From assembly GCF_900112365.1 (NCBI RefSeq), contig NZ_FOLQ01000014.1, forward strand, positions 101,956-165,955: a DNA stretch of 64,000 nucleotides. The letters are read 5' to 3'. The notes under the pieces are model-generated. The model was not told the DNA's origin and did no database searches. It saw nothing but the letters and a program-made list of their open reading frames with translations. Source of the stretch: Spirosoma endophyticum (lineage in GTDB: Bacteria > Bacteroidota > Bacteroidia > Cytophagales > Spirosomataceae). Position 1 is the first letter of the stretch; each line of letters opens with the position of its first letter. The position numbers and the translations under genes are program-made. This document shows positions 53,743 to 62,047 of the stretch, one piece after another.

Positions 53743-53823
53743 AGTTAATAGTCGATAGTCATCAGTCGATAGTCATTAGTATTTCACTGACGACTATCGA
53801 CTGATGACTATCGACTATTAACT
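53743..53823. repeat. 32-bp perfect intergenic palindrome
   Basis: The segment 53743-53774 is exactly complementary to 53792-53823, with a 17-base loop. Both arms are made of GATAGTC/GACTATC and CATCAGTC words. It fills nearly the whole 99-base gap between two leftward genes. The longest and cleanest member of the palindrome family in this window. Confidence 0.9.
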
Positions 53824-53830
53824 GGCATAC

Positions 53831-55222
53831 TTATTTTCCCCACATCGCATTAGCGGTTTCTGGGAAAGGCATCGTTACTTCGGGAATATTGGCCGCTACG
53901 CGGTTAGCCCATTCAACCCCTTGCATCAGCGAGTGGTCCTGATTACTGACCTCGTATTTCCAGGCGCCAAACCGACCCCGCGAATAGATACCAAAGGGTT
54001 CCAGTTTGGGCAGTACAGCTTTCAGAATGCCATCGCGTTCAACCGATGGGGTGGGATACCCATAATCGAACGCCATATGAAAGGTTGAGATCACATCGTC
54101 GGCCGATTCAATTAGTTTATCTTCGATCAGAGCACGAATAGTATCATCAATCAGCGTTTCGCGATTAACTGGCTTGGCCAGCGACTCGCTCGTCTCGGTC
54201 ATAAGCGACCAGTTCTGACTGATATCCGGTACGTTGTTTGGGCTGTAGTTCGAGAACACCGTCACGCGATAATAGGGACTGTTGTATTCGGGAAAATACA
54301 TCCAGCACATCGTTTCCAGGCTTTCTTTGGGTTTGCCTTTCAACCCAACCCCCACTACGTTGGTGGATGAGTGTTTTAGACCCTGCGCCAATTGGACGGT
54401 TTCTGAATCCAGCCCTTCCACGCGTTGCGTAAACAAATCGAGTGGCATGGTATTCATCAGGTATTCATAGTGAATTTCTTCACCGTCAGCCAGAATGATC
54501 TTCTTCTCCGGACCAATTACTTTTTCAACGGTTGCGTTAAGTTTCACCTTTTCACGACCGACCAGATCACCAACCGATTCCCAGATACCGCCCGTACCTC
54601 CTTTCTTAGGAAACTGGAACGTACTGTTAGGCCCCCAGGAAAAATCGTCCTGATCGAAAATTATGTTTTTTGTAACCCGCTGTAAATCAGTGACCGCTAC
54701 GCGTTCGCCAACCCAAACGGCGTTCATGTCTTCTGGTGGGTAGGCCCACACTTTGAAGTTGTAGGGGAACATGAACGTTTCGGCCAGACCCGGACCAAAG
54801 GTCGCCAGAATCCACTCGCGGAAGTTAGCGGGCTTTTGGTTGATGGGGAATTTGTAATTGTGGATGATACCTTCGAGGCATTTCCACATCGTTTCTGGCG
54901 TCAGGTATTTAATGTTGTTCTGAAACGGATAGGGCACAAAGCGGTTTTCGATCCAAACCCACGATTCGCGCTGATGTGTGAGCCAGCCATCAGCGCCCAA
55001 CGCTTTGAGCATCAGCTCATCGAAGTATTTGTAGTGAGAAAACTGCACGTGACCACCTACGTCCCAGGTAAATCCTTTCTCATCGACAAAGCTTTTGGAT
55101 AAGCCCCCAATCCGATTTTCTTTCTCTAAAACAATGAAGTCAGTAATCCCTAACTCCTTCAGGCGATAAGCTGCGCCAAGCCCCGTTGGCCCGGAGCCAA
55201 TAATGACATATTTATAATTCAT
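53831..55222 (-). CDS. FAD-dependent amine oxidase/protoporphyrinogen-oxidase-like protein
   Basis: 463 residues. YVIIGSGPTGLGAAYRLKEL is the dinucleotide-binding loop (GxGxxG), VLEKENRIGGLSKSF the following ribose-binding strand, and GGHVQFSHYKYFDELMLKAL a family-specific motif. The C-terminal GILKAVLPKLEPFGIYSRGR region with SNQDHSLMQGVEWANRVA completes a NAD(P)/FAD-binding fold. This group (distinct from HemG/HemY and from UDP-galactopyranose mutase) occurs in surface-polysaccharide clusters, where it probably modifies a nucleotide-linked sugar or lipid carrier. The GT2 gene is 101 bases upstream. Substrate unknown. Confidence 0.78.
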   Translation of the reverse strand: MNYKYVIIGSGPTGLGAAYRLKELGITDFIVLEKENRIGGLSKSFVDEKGFTWDVGGHVQFSHYKYFDELMLKALGADGWLTHQRESWVWIENRFVPYPFQNNIKYLTPETMWKCLEGIIHNYKFPINQKPANFREWILATFGPGLAETFMFPYNFKVWAYPPEDMNAVWVGERVAVTDLQRVTKNIIFDQDDFSWGPNSTFQFPKKGGTGGIWESVGDLVGREKVKLNATVEKVIGPEKKIILADGEEIHYEYLMNTMPLDLFTQRVEGLDSETVQLAQGLKHSSTNVVGVGLKGKPKESLETMCWMYFPEYNSPYYRVTVFSNYSPNNVPDISQNWSLMTETSESLAKPVNRETLIDDTIRALIEDKLIESADDVISTFHMAFDYGYPTPSVERDGILKAVLPKLEPFGIYSRGRFGAWKYEVSNQDHSLMQGVEWANRVAANIPEVTMPFPETANAMWGK

Positions 55223-55323
55223 GAGTTGAGTTGAATTAGCTATATGGTGTAGACTAGTTAATCTCTGATGTAGCTGGTGAGAAACGATATATCATACGTA
55301 GTATATTCTGCACCATTACCAAT

Positions 55324-56085
55324 CTAGGCGATCACGGGATCTGGCTTTTTGAGCGCTTTGACTTTGTCGCTAAGCTCGAAACGGAACTGCGCCAGCTCTT
55401 TAAAGCTCTGGATGCATACTTTCAGCAGTTTCCATTTCAGGATTGAGACCGTACCCGTAACCCGTTCTTTGTGCGTAATAGGAATATCGAACGTATTGAA
55501 TCCCGCTTTTTTCGACATGACCGCCAGGAAAATATTGGGCGCAAACGGTGTCGGTGTCGGCAATTGCGCCAGTAGTTTTCGAAGGAAGGTACCACGAATG
55601 AGCCGGAACGGGATATTGCTATCCATGATATACGTTCCGTAAATGAATGCAATGCTCAGTCGCAAAATCCGAGTAATAACCAACCGGGCCGGGGCATCGT
55701 ACCGTTCTTCGCGGTAACCCAGGATAAACGGCGATTCGTTTCGTTTGGCCCAGAGTTTCCCAAAATCATCAGAAATGAACTGGTCGTCGCTATCGGTCTG
55801 GAATACATATTCAGAGTCCAGCGCGACCGCTTGCCGGTAGCCATTCACAACGGCGTTACCATGCCCACCGTTGGGCTGATGCACCACCATTAATTTGGGA
55901 TAGCGGTCTTTAATTTGATCTAGTATATCACCAGTTTTGTCGCGAGAACCATCGTTTACGACAATCAGGCGGGTATTTCCGGCGGGAAACTGACGGGTCA
56001 ACAAATCGGTCCATTGCTTAACAACAGTCTCAATTACTTCTTCTTCGTTGTAAGCCGGCATTACAATTGACAGCAGGAGGCTCAT
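55324..56085 (-). CDS. Soluble GT2 glycosyltransferase (dolichyl-phosphate-sugar synthase type)
   Basis: 253 residues. LSIVMPAYNEEEVIETVVKQ, LIVVNDGSRDKTGDILDQI and GGHGNAVVNGYRQAVALDSE followed by FQTDSDDQF are the classic GT2 motifs, with the DxD as DSDDQ. The acceptor end reads VTGTVSILKWKLLKVC, then QFRFELSDKVKALKKPDPVI. There are no C-terminal membrane helices, unlike the ArnC-type genes at 40505 and 62048. It probably glycosylates a lipid carrier or a growing chain. It is followed by a 215-base upstream gap without a gene and the acyltransferase gene further on. Confidence 0.85.
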   Translation of the reverse strand: MSLLLSIVMPAYNEEEVIETVVKQWTDLLTRQFPAGNTRLIVVNDGSRDKTGDILDQIKDRYPKLMVVHQPNGGHGNAVVNGYRQAVALDSEYVFQTDSDDQFISDDFGKLWAKRNESPFILGYREERYDAPARLVITRILRLSIAFIYGTYIMDSNIPFRLIRGTFLRKLLAQLPTPTPFAPNIFLAVMSKKAGFNTFDIPITHKERVTGTVSILKWKLLKVCIQSFKELAQFRFELSDKVKALKKPDPVIA

Positions 56086-56300
56086 TCAGTGTACTTTAGG
56101 ATGTTAACGGTACGTCAGTTATTCGTCAGTCAACAGGTTAAATTAAGTTGGACTATATAATAGAGCCAATCCGAATGTTGGTTCTTATTAATACCACAAA
56201 TATAGGAAATTGTTAGTGGCTAACCGTCCCCGCTGAATAGGACATTATTAAGCGGAATGCCAGATTTCATTTGTAGCAGAGACTATAAGCTGTGGCTCGA

Positions 56301-57464
56301 TCAGTATGAATAGCGGTCTTTCAGCGAATTAATTGGCTTTTCAATTAAAAACCAGGAAACTGTGGCTACCAGGATGGTCAGGGAAAGATAGAACGAAAAT
56401 TGAAAAAAGTAAGAGCTATTGAGAAAAGGTACAACGTCCGAAATCCGACGCCAGGCCCGCACGGTGAAATGCGTTTGCTGGGTGTGATATACATTAAACA
56501 CGAAGTTATGGTATAAATATAGACCGTAGCTAATACGGCCCAGATACTGGCTAACGGGATTTTCGAGTATCCATTTCATGACACCGCCAAAACCCAGCAC
56601 CGCCCGGCCGATCAGAAAAAAGCCAAACACAGAAGCTGCCAGCCGTTCCCATACATCCGAGACGATATTATGATAGCCCCGGGGCGAGTCGAGCGCAATC
56701 CAGTTGTTTAGGATACCCAGGAGGATAAACGCCAGTAAAAAGAACCAAACCCAGATTGACGATTTAAAAACCCGCACAAAGAGGTCGCGCTGGTATAACC
56801 AGCCATACGCCATTAGCGTGCCCAGCCCGAATGCATCCAGGCAGGTAGGTGTTGAGACATACCCGGTAAACCAGGGCATGTGGGCATGATATAATACGTA
56901 CCGGAGGCCGACGCTGCCAATAATCATACAGAGACCGGTTAGAGGCACATACCGGCGGGGTACGAAAAAGAACAAAAGCGGCAGAATAAGATAGACCTGT
57001 TCTTCAACGGCCAGGGACCATAGATGGTCCACCGTGCCCATCCAGGTGTGGTAAATGGCAATGTAGATGTTCGTGCCATACAGCGCCAGCCAGGCGAACT
57101 TTTGCCGAACGGGCGGTTCGTTGACAAGCGCCAGGATGAACAGGGTCAGATAGTAAACCGGAAAAATCCGGATGGTTCGACGAATGTAGAACGTCTTTAA
57201 ATACTTCGACAGGCCACCGTTGGGTTGATTACTGAGTTTGTCCTTGCTGGAAAGAAGAATACGTGTGATCAGAAAACCGCTTAGCACGAAGAAGATGGTA
57301 ACACCTAACGCACCCAATGCGCCCACCGGCAATTCGATGTGGGTAACTGTCCAGTGATCAAATAAAACTAAAGCGACGGCAAGGAATCGGACCCCATCCA
57401 ACTGGATGATGTGATTTTTATCTTTCTGGATTTCTCGTATGGTTTCTTTCGGAACTGGTTGCAT
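56301..57464 (-). CDS. Acyltransferase 3 family membrane protein (OafA/YrhL-like)
   Basis: 387 residues with about ten membrane helices. IQLDGVRFLAVALVLFDHWT is the conserved start with the catalytic-type His in the FDHW segment, followed by GALGVTIFFVLSGFLITRIL and FYIRRTIRIFPVYYLTLFIL, the RxxR motif. The WSLAVEEQVYLILPLLFFF segment and FGLGTLMAYG complete the family pattern. It carries acyl groups (often acetyl) across the membrane to sugars of surface polysaccharide. No C-terminal SGNH domain is fused. The gene sits between GT2 (215 bases) and a large membrane protein. Confidence 0.9.
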   Translation of the reverse strand: MQPVPKETIREIQKDKNHIIQLDGVRFLAVALVLFDHWTVTHIELPVGALGALGVTIFFVLSGFLITRILLSSKDKLSNQPNGGLSKYLKTFYIRRTIRIFPVYYLTLFILALVNEPPVRQKFAWLALYGTNIYIAIYHTWMGTVDHLWSLAVEEQVYLILPLLFFFVPRRYVPLTGLCMIIGSVGLRYVLYHAHMPWFTGYVSTPTCLDAFGLGTLMAYGWLYQRDLFVRVFKSSIWVWFFLLAFILLGILNNWIALDSPRGYHNIVSDVWERLAASVFGFFLIGRAVLGFGGVMKWILENPVSQYLGRISYGLYLYHNFVFNVYHTQQTHFTVRAWRRISDVVPFLNSSYFFQFSFYLSLTILVATVSWFLIEKPINSLKDRYSY

Positions 57465-57609
57465 GCGACGCTTATGGGATTCCTACGACTAACAGGTAGT
57501 CAGAACAAATTATCGGATTTTTTTGGAAAGTACCTAAGCTCCTAACAACAAGCGAAAGGATGCCACGGCCTCTGACGAAAATCCTGATAAGGCAAAGAAT
57601 ATAATCTAC

Positions 57610-59307
57610 TTATAAAGATGTAAAAGTAACGTATCGATTAGTCATGGCAAGGTCAATCCGGTTATTCTGATGAGTAAGTATGCCAATTCGATAGCGCCCG
57701 GGTTCTAATTTTTCCTTTAAAGCCTGCGCCTGGAATCCATTAGCCATAAAATAATCAGAGAATCCGGTCAGTATTGGTGATGTGGGCCGTAATGGTTGGG
57801 CTGCAAACAAGTAGCTGTGCGTTACGCTTTTAAAGAAAATGTAAGATCCATCATCTGGCTGCTGAAGGGTGGGATTAACTGCGTCAGATTTAACGATAGT
57901 ATACATGAACGGCTGATCATCGATTTTGTCGATACTGGTCGTTGTAGGGGCTGTCCACCAGGACTTGTCGGTTAGCTGACTGATCTGGTTGCTGAGAAAA
58001 TTTGGCTTGGTTGGAACAAAAACCTCCCTGGCGGCCTGTTGGCGATCTGCCGGTGTGTTTGCCAGATAGCTAACGTACTCAGCAACAACCCGCCGACGCT
58101 GGTTGATCATGCCTTCGAGACAAAGGTAATCGGAGAGTAAACTCAGACTGATACACAGTATAATAATGCTTACTACGTATCGAGGTAGAGATTTCCTATT
58201 TTGCCAGGTATACACACTGATCAAATAAACAACGCATAAAGCCAGTGCTGAGTAGACTTTGTAGCGGCCATGTAATAAATAACCTGGTCCACCAAAACCG
58301 ACACGAGAATAGACGGTAATGGCAACGGTTGCCCCGATGAACAGGATACAGCCTAGGAAGAAACTACTGGGTATATCAACTTGCTCTTTCTTAAAAAGTC
58401 GAAATAATGAAAAGACAAAACGCCCACTCACTATGGTCACTAATACGCCCATTGCCGTTGTGAGCCACAAGGTACTTTCATAACTCAGTAAGCCTGCACC
58501 CGCATTAGGCCATGGATTCGCCAAAGAGCCCAGAAAAACAAAGAAAGCTTTGATCCAGTCAGTAACTGGGTATTTGAATGGTGAGGGGAAAAATGATATA
58601 CGCTGATACGAGTAAAAATATCCCGTGACACAAACTGCCGCTGCGAGAGTCCAGTAACCAACAAAACGCCACTGACGCTGATAGGCCAGCACCAGCAAAC
58701 CTGCAACCATAACTATTGGGCCATTCCCGCCCGAAAACGTGACTAGTGCGCCCATGCCTAATGCCAGCATTCGCGTGCGGGTAGTGTTCTGAGCCAGCCA
58801 GTAAAATACAAGCAACGCAAAGGCCAGAAACCAGAAATTCTGAACAGAGGCCATTGCCCAGATCATGCTCTCGTACGACTGCAGCGTAAACAGTAAAAAC
58901 GGAACCGGAACAAAATAGAGTAGCGGAAGCGACAGTTGCCGGAATATAGCAAAGAGAATACCAAGCGCTACCAACAAGCCAATAATACCAATGACTGACA
59001 GCCAGTAGTAGTTCAATGTGCCATTGACCAGGGCATAAAAAGCAAAAACCAGGCGCATCCATACGATACGGTGTTCCCAATGCTGGTCGAACAAATGGAT
59101 CAACTTTTGGCTACCTGGACTGTTTTTTAAGAGCAGTAAATGATCCTGTACTTGAAAATCATCCCAGAAAGGCAAATTCAGGGCATACATCAACACGGCC
59201 CAACCAACCAAAACAATTGGTAATGCAATAAGTAATAGCGGAAGAAAACGATCCCACGTAGCTATTCGTTTCGGGTGGTAAAGGGCAGATGGTGCAGACA
59301 AAGCCAT
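57610..59307 (-). CDS. Polytopic membrane protein, paralogue of the next gene
   Basis: 565 residues with about ten helices and a soluble C-terminal tail of about 150 residues. The first loop contains NLPFWDDFQVQDHLLLLKNS and QHWEHRIVWMRLVFAFYALV; the upstream paralogue has DVPKWDDQALKAFLFYL and QHNEHRIVYDRLITW at the same place. WDD and EHR are shared, a layout that resembles GT-C-like enzymes, but no characterised family is recognised. The tail motifs (LRPTSPILTGFSDYFMANGF and ALKEKLEPGRYRIGIL) are shared too. It lies 8 bases after its paralogue. Probably a periplasmic sugar transferase by inference. Confidence 0.65.
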   Translation of the reverse strand: MALSAPSALYHPKRIATWDRFLPLLLIALPIVLVGWAVLMYALNLPFWDDFQVQDHLLLLKNSPGSQKLIHLFDQHWEHRIVWMRLVFAFYALVNGTLNYYWLSVIGIIGLLVALGILFAIFRQLSLPLLYFVPVPFLLFTLQSYESMIWAMASVQNFWFLAFALLVFYWLAQNTTRTRMLALGMGALVTFSGGNGPIVMVAGLLVLAYQRQWRFVGYWTLAAAVCVTGYFYSYQRISFFPSPFKYPVTDWIKAFFVFLGSLANPWPNAGAGLLSYESTLWLTTAMGVLVTIVSGRFVFSLFRLFKKEQVDIPSSFFLGCILFIGATVAITVYSRVGFGGPGYLLHGRYKVYSALALCVVYLISVYTWQNRKSLPRYVVSIIILCISLSLLSDYLCLEGMINQRRRVVAEYVSYLANTPADRQQAAREVFVPTKPNFLSNQISQLTDKSWWTAPTTTSIDKIDDQPFMYTIVKSDAVNPTLQQPDDGSYIFFKSVTHSYLFAAQPLRPTSPILTGFSDYFMANGFQAQALKEKLEPGRYRIGILTHQNNRIDLAMTNRYVTFTSL

Positions 59308-59315
59308 AGCGAAAG

Positions 59316-61067
59316 TTACCAGTTTTTCTCAATATCCTGACTTGCTTGTGGAGTTGCTGTGAGTGTTTGGCCTGTCGGGTAACGTTCAATTCCTCCGCCA
59401 GGTTTTACGAATAATCGCTCAATCTGATACGTTCCCGGCTCTAGCTCCACTTCGGAAATGGGGCATGAAAACCCTTTGATAAACAAGTCAGCAAGACCCA
59501 GACTGGCCTTCAGAGAAGGATTGACATACGGCGAGGTCTGGTATAAATACAGACGCCTGGCTGAACGTAACAGGATATAATTACCAGCGTCGGGACCAAC
59601 GGGATTAAAGGCTGTTGTGTCGATCAACGTGAACCTATGGTTAGTGTTTTCTATCGACGAAAGTGGCTTAAGTGGTCCAGTTGGCAACCGGTATAGATCA
59701 GGTAATACCCGGTCATAAAAAGCCGGAGAGTTCGTGATGTAATGAGTGGTAATGGAATCAAGAGTCAGAATCGGCTTATTTGTTCCATAGGACCAACTGA
59801 ATTGTTTTGTCAGTAAATATTGCCGCCACCAGATCGTTTCGTCCTGATAAGCTCGATAGGAACTGGCCATCAGAACAACGCTGAACAACAGGCCAAGACG
59901 TAGTACCCACTTTCGGAACGAGGCTTGTGTATAAACAATAGCTGCACTGTAGAAAATAGCCAGCAGGACGAGCGAATACGCTTTATAACGGCTGGTAATA
60001 AGCGTATTGAGGCCGAATCCCACCCGCGACCAGGCTACAATGGCTGCCGTACCCAGCAGAAACGCCGTTACACCGACAAAAAAATAATCGAATGGCGAAA
60101 GCTTGTTATGGCTCAACCATTTCTTCAAAACAAAGCCCCAGATGCCCAGGATAAGCAGTGTGCCTATGCCGCCAACCAGCACACACCTAACAAAGACAGG
60201 CCCAATTGGAAATGCCTCGGCCGCTGCTCCATTGAAGGCAAACCACCCTTTCAGCAGATCAAAGACAGTCCCTCGAACAGGCGGGTTCCCGGCCGGTTTT
60301 TCGTACCCAACAAAATACAATGTAATTATGCCAACAGCAGCTATGCCCCAGATTATTAACGAAATCCAGCCAGCGCGGATGTTCAGTATACGTTGATGAA
60401 ACAGAATGGCAAAACCAATGGGCCAGATGAGGATGCCATTCCCACTGGTCAACGTAGCAGCCATGGCCAGCAGCAGCGCAAGAGGGAGGTTTTGCGTAAA
60501 GCAGAGCGCATAAATGGCCCCAATGATCCACAGCACAACCGTGAAATTCTGTAGCGCGGCCATCCCCCAAAACATATTTTCCCACTGCGACAGATTCAGC
60601 AGCAGGAACGCCACGGGTGGCAAATAAATCAGGCAATCGGTGAGACTGAACGAAGATTTGTTCGATAAACTTTTGGTCTGGGCCGACAAGGTACGGCCGA
60701 ATACCAACCCGAAAATAGCGAGTAAACCCACTAAACTCAGATTGCCCACAATCATCAGATGGCGGTAGTTAAGTTTGCCAAACAAGCTGAAATCCAGCCA
60801 CGTTATCAAGCGGTCGTAAACGATACGGTGTTCGTTGTGCTGCTTGAAAAACTGGTATAATTTACCAGAAATTGAGGTTTCGGAATCGAGATAAAACAAA
60901 AACGCTTTGAGCGCCTGATCGTCCCACTTTGGTACGTCCACCGCGTAGGTTGACCAGACCGACCAGAACACGATGATTGGAATCAGTAACAGGATGCCTG
61001 CTATTGAAAGACCGACTAGCCCGTGGCGAGTCTGGCGAGTTGGTTTTGTGTCGTATAAAACTGGCAA
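59316..61067 (-). CDS. Polytopic membrane protein, TTG start, paralogue of the preceding gene
   Basis: 583 residues from TTG 61067; no ATG exists before the first helix (LVGLSIAGILLLIPIIVFWS), and the in-frame stop of the previous gene lies 12 bases upstream, so TTG is the only usual start. DVPKWDDQALKAFLFYLDS, QHNEHRIVYDRLITWLDFSL and GKLNYRHLMIVGN match the 565-aa neighbour. About ten helices, then a periplasmic tail with KGFSCPISEVELEPGTYQIE. It probably forms, with its paralogue, two related sugar-transfer or acceptor proteins. Operon with the transketolase half upstream. Confidence 0.65.
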   Translation of the reverse strand: MPVLYDTKPTRQTRHGLVGLSIAGILLLIPIIVFWSVWSTYAVDVPKWDDQALKAFLFYLDSETSISGKLYQFFKQHNEHRIVYDRLITWLDFSLFGKLNYRHLMIVGNLSLVGLLAIFGLVFGRTLSAQTKSLSNKSSFSLTDCLIYLPPVAFLLLNLSQWENMFWGMAALQNFTVVLWIIGAIYALCFTQNLPLALLLAMAATLTSGNGILIWPIGFAILFHQRILNIRAGWISLIIWGIAAVGIITLYFVGYEKPAGNPPVRGTVFDLLKGWFAFNGAAAEAFPIGPVFVRCVLVGGIGTLLILGIWGFVLKKWLSHNKLSPFDYFFVGVTAFLLGTAAIVAWSRVGFGLNTLITSRYKAYSLVLLAIFYSAAIVYTQASFRKWVLRLGLLFSVVLMASSYRAYQDETIWWRQYLLTKQFSWSYGTNKPILTLDSITTHYITNSPAFYDRVLPDLYRLPTGPLKPLSSIENTNHRFTLIDTTAFNPVGPDAGNYILLRSARRLYLYQTSPYVNPSLKASLGLADLFIKGFSCPISEVELEPGTYQIERLFVKPGGGIERYPTGQTLTATPQASQDIEKNW

Positions 61068-61079
61068 TGGACAAAAAAA

Positions 61080-61988
61080 CTAGTTTGTAAACGAGGCTAG
61101 TTGCCGGGCAATATTGGCTGGATCGAGGCCCGACAATTGCTGGTGGTATTTCTGATCACCGTACAGACCGTTCGGATAACCCTGGGCCGTCAGACTTACG
61201 AAATGGCTCGGCGCGGCCCCATCCGTAAGAAGTTTAACCGATAACTGTTGTGCCAATCCACCGACCGATACGTGCTCTTCGACCACCAGCAACGGTTTCC
61301 CCGCCCAACGGTGAGCCAGATCGGATGGTAAATCGAGCGGCAAATTCGTTGCGGTGAAAACGTCGAACTGATTCATCAGCAGTTCATCCTGGAGGGCCGT
61401 TAGTACGTTGGCGGCAACAGGACCAAGGGCGACAACCGTACCGATTGGGGCTGGGCTGCGCACAATATGCTTGAACGAACCTTGCGTTTCGGCACCGTCG
61501 GGCGTGTTGGGACCCGCGCCCAGTCGCAGGTACGTTGGCCGCCCTTCCGCTACAATTTGTTCCAGCATAGGAGCTACCTCGTCGGCGAAAGCCGGAATGT
61601 AGGTATTTACGTTCTGAAGGCTGCTCAGGCAGGCCAGGTCTTCGATGGCATGATGCGTACTTCCCATGATGCCGTAGCCATAGCCTCCCCCGTTACCAAC
61701 CAGAAAAACCGGCATTTTATGCAGGCAGACATCATTACGGAATTGCTCTAAACACCGATACACCACAAAAGGCGCAATGCTATAACAAAACACCTTGTAG
61801 CCTTTGTAGGCCAGACCAGCCGCCAAACCAACCATGTTCTGTTCGGCAACACCCGCGTTAATGAAACGTGGCCCCATCACTTCCATTACGTTTTCGAGGG
61901 CAGCATAACCCAGGTCACCCGTAATGAAAACTATTTTATCGTCTTCCCGCGCGATTTTCTCGATAGCGGCTGAAAATTCTTTGCGCAT
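61080..61988 (-). CDS. Transketolase C-terminal subunit family protein
   Basis: 302 residues. FSAAIEKIAREDDKIVFITG and RFINAGVAEQNMVGLAAGLA give the pyrimidine-binding half of a thiamine-diphosphate enzyme, with the activating Glu49 in AEQN. A later transketolase C-domain follows (RSPAPIGTVVALGPVAANVL; KPLLVVEEHVSVGGLAQQLS). The diphosphate-binding N-terminal half (GDG...N motif) is missing, so it must work with a separate subunit; none is in the window. Split transketolases in polysaccharide loci are thought to make branched or unusual sugars. It starts 59 bases downstream of the epimerase-GT2 fusion and ends 12 bases before the membrane pair. Confidence 0.85.
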   Translation of the reverse strand: MRKEFSAAIEKIAREDDKIVFITGDLGYAALENVMEVMGPRFINAGVAEQNMVGLAAGLAYKGYKVFCYSIAPFVVYRCLEQFRNDVCLHKMPVFLVGNGGGYGYGIMGSTHHAIEDLACLSSLQNVNTYIPAFADEVAPMLEQIVAEGRPTYLRLGAGPNTPDGAETQGSFKHIVRSPAPIGTVVALGPVAANVLTALQDELLMNQFDVFTATNLPLDLPSDLAHRWAGKPLLVVEEHVSVGGLAQQLSVKLLTDGAAPSHFVSLTAQGYPNGLYGDQKYHQQLSGLDPANIARQLASFTN

Positions 61989-62047
61989 AGCGTATACAGA
62001 CTACCGTCCGTCTTTTGCTGATGAAATGGACCTTAGTCCACATTAGT

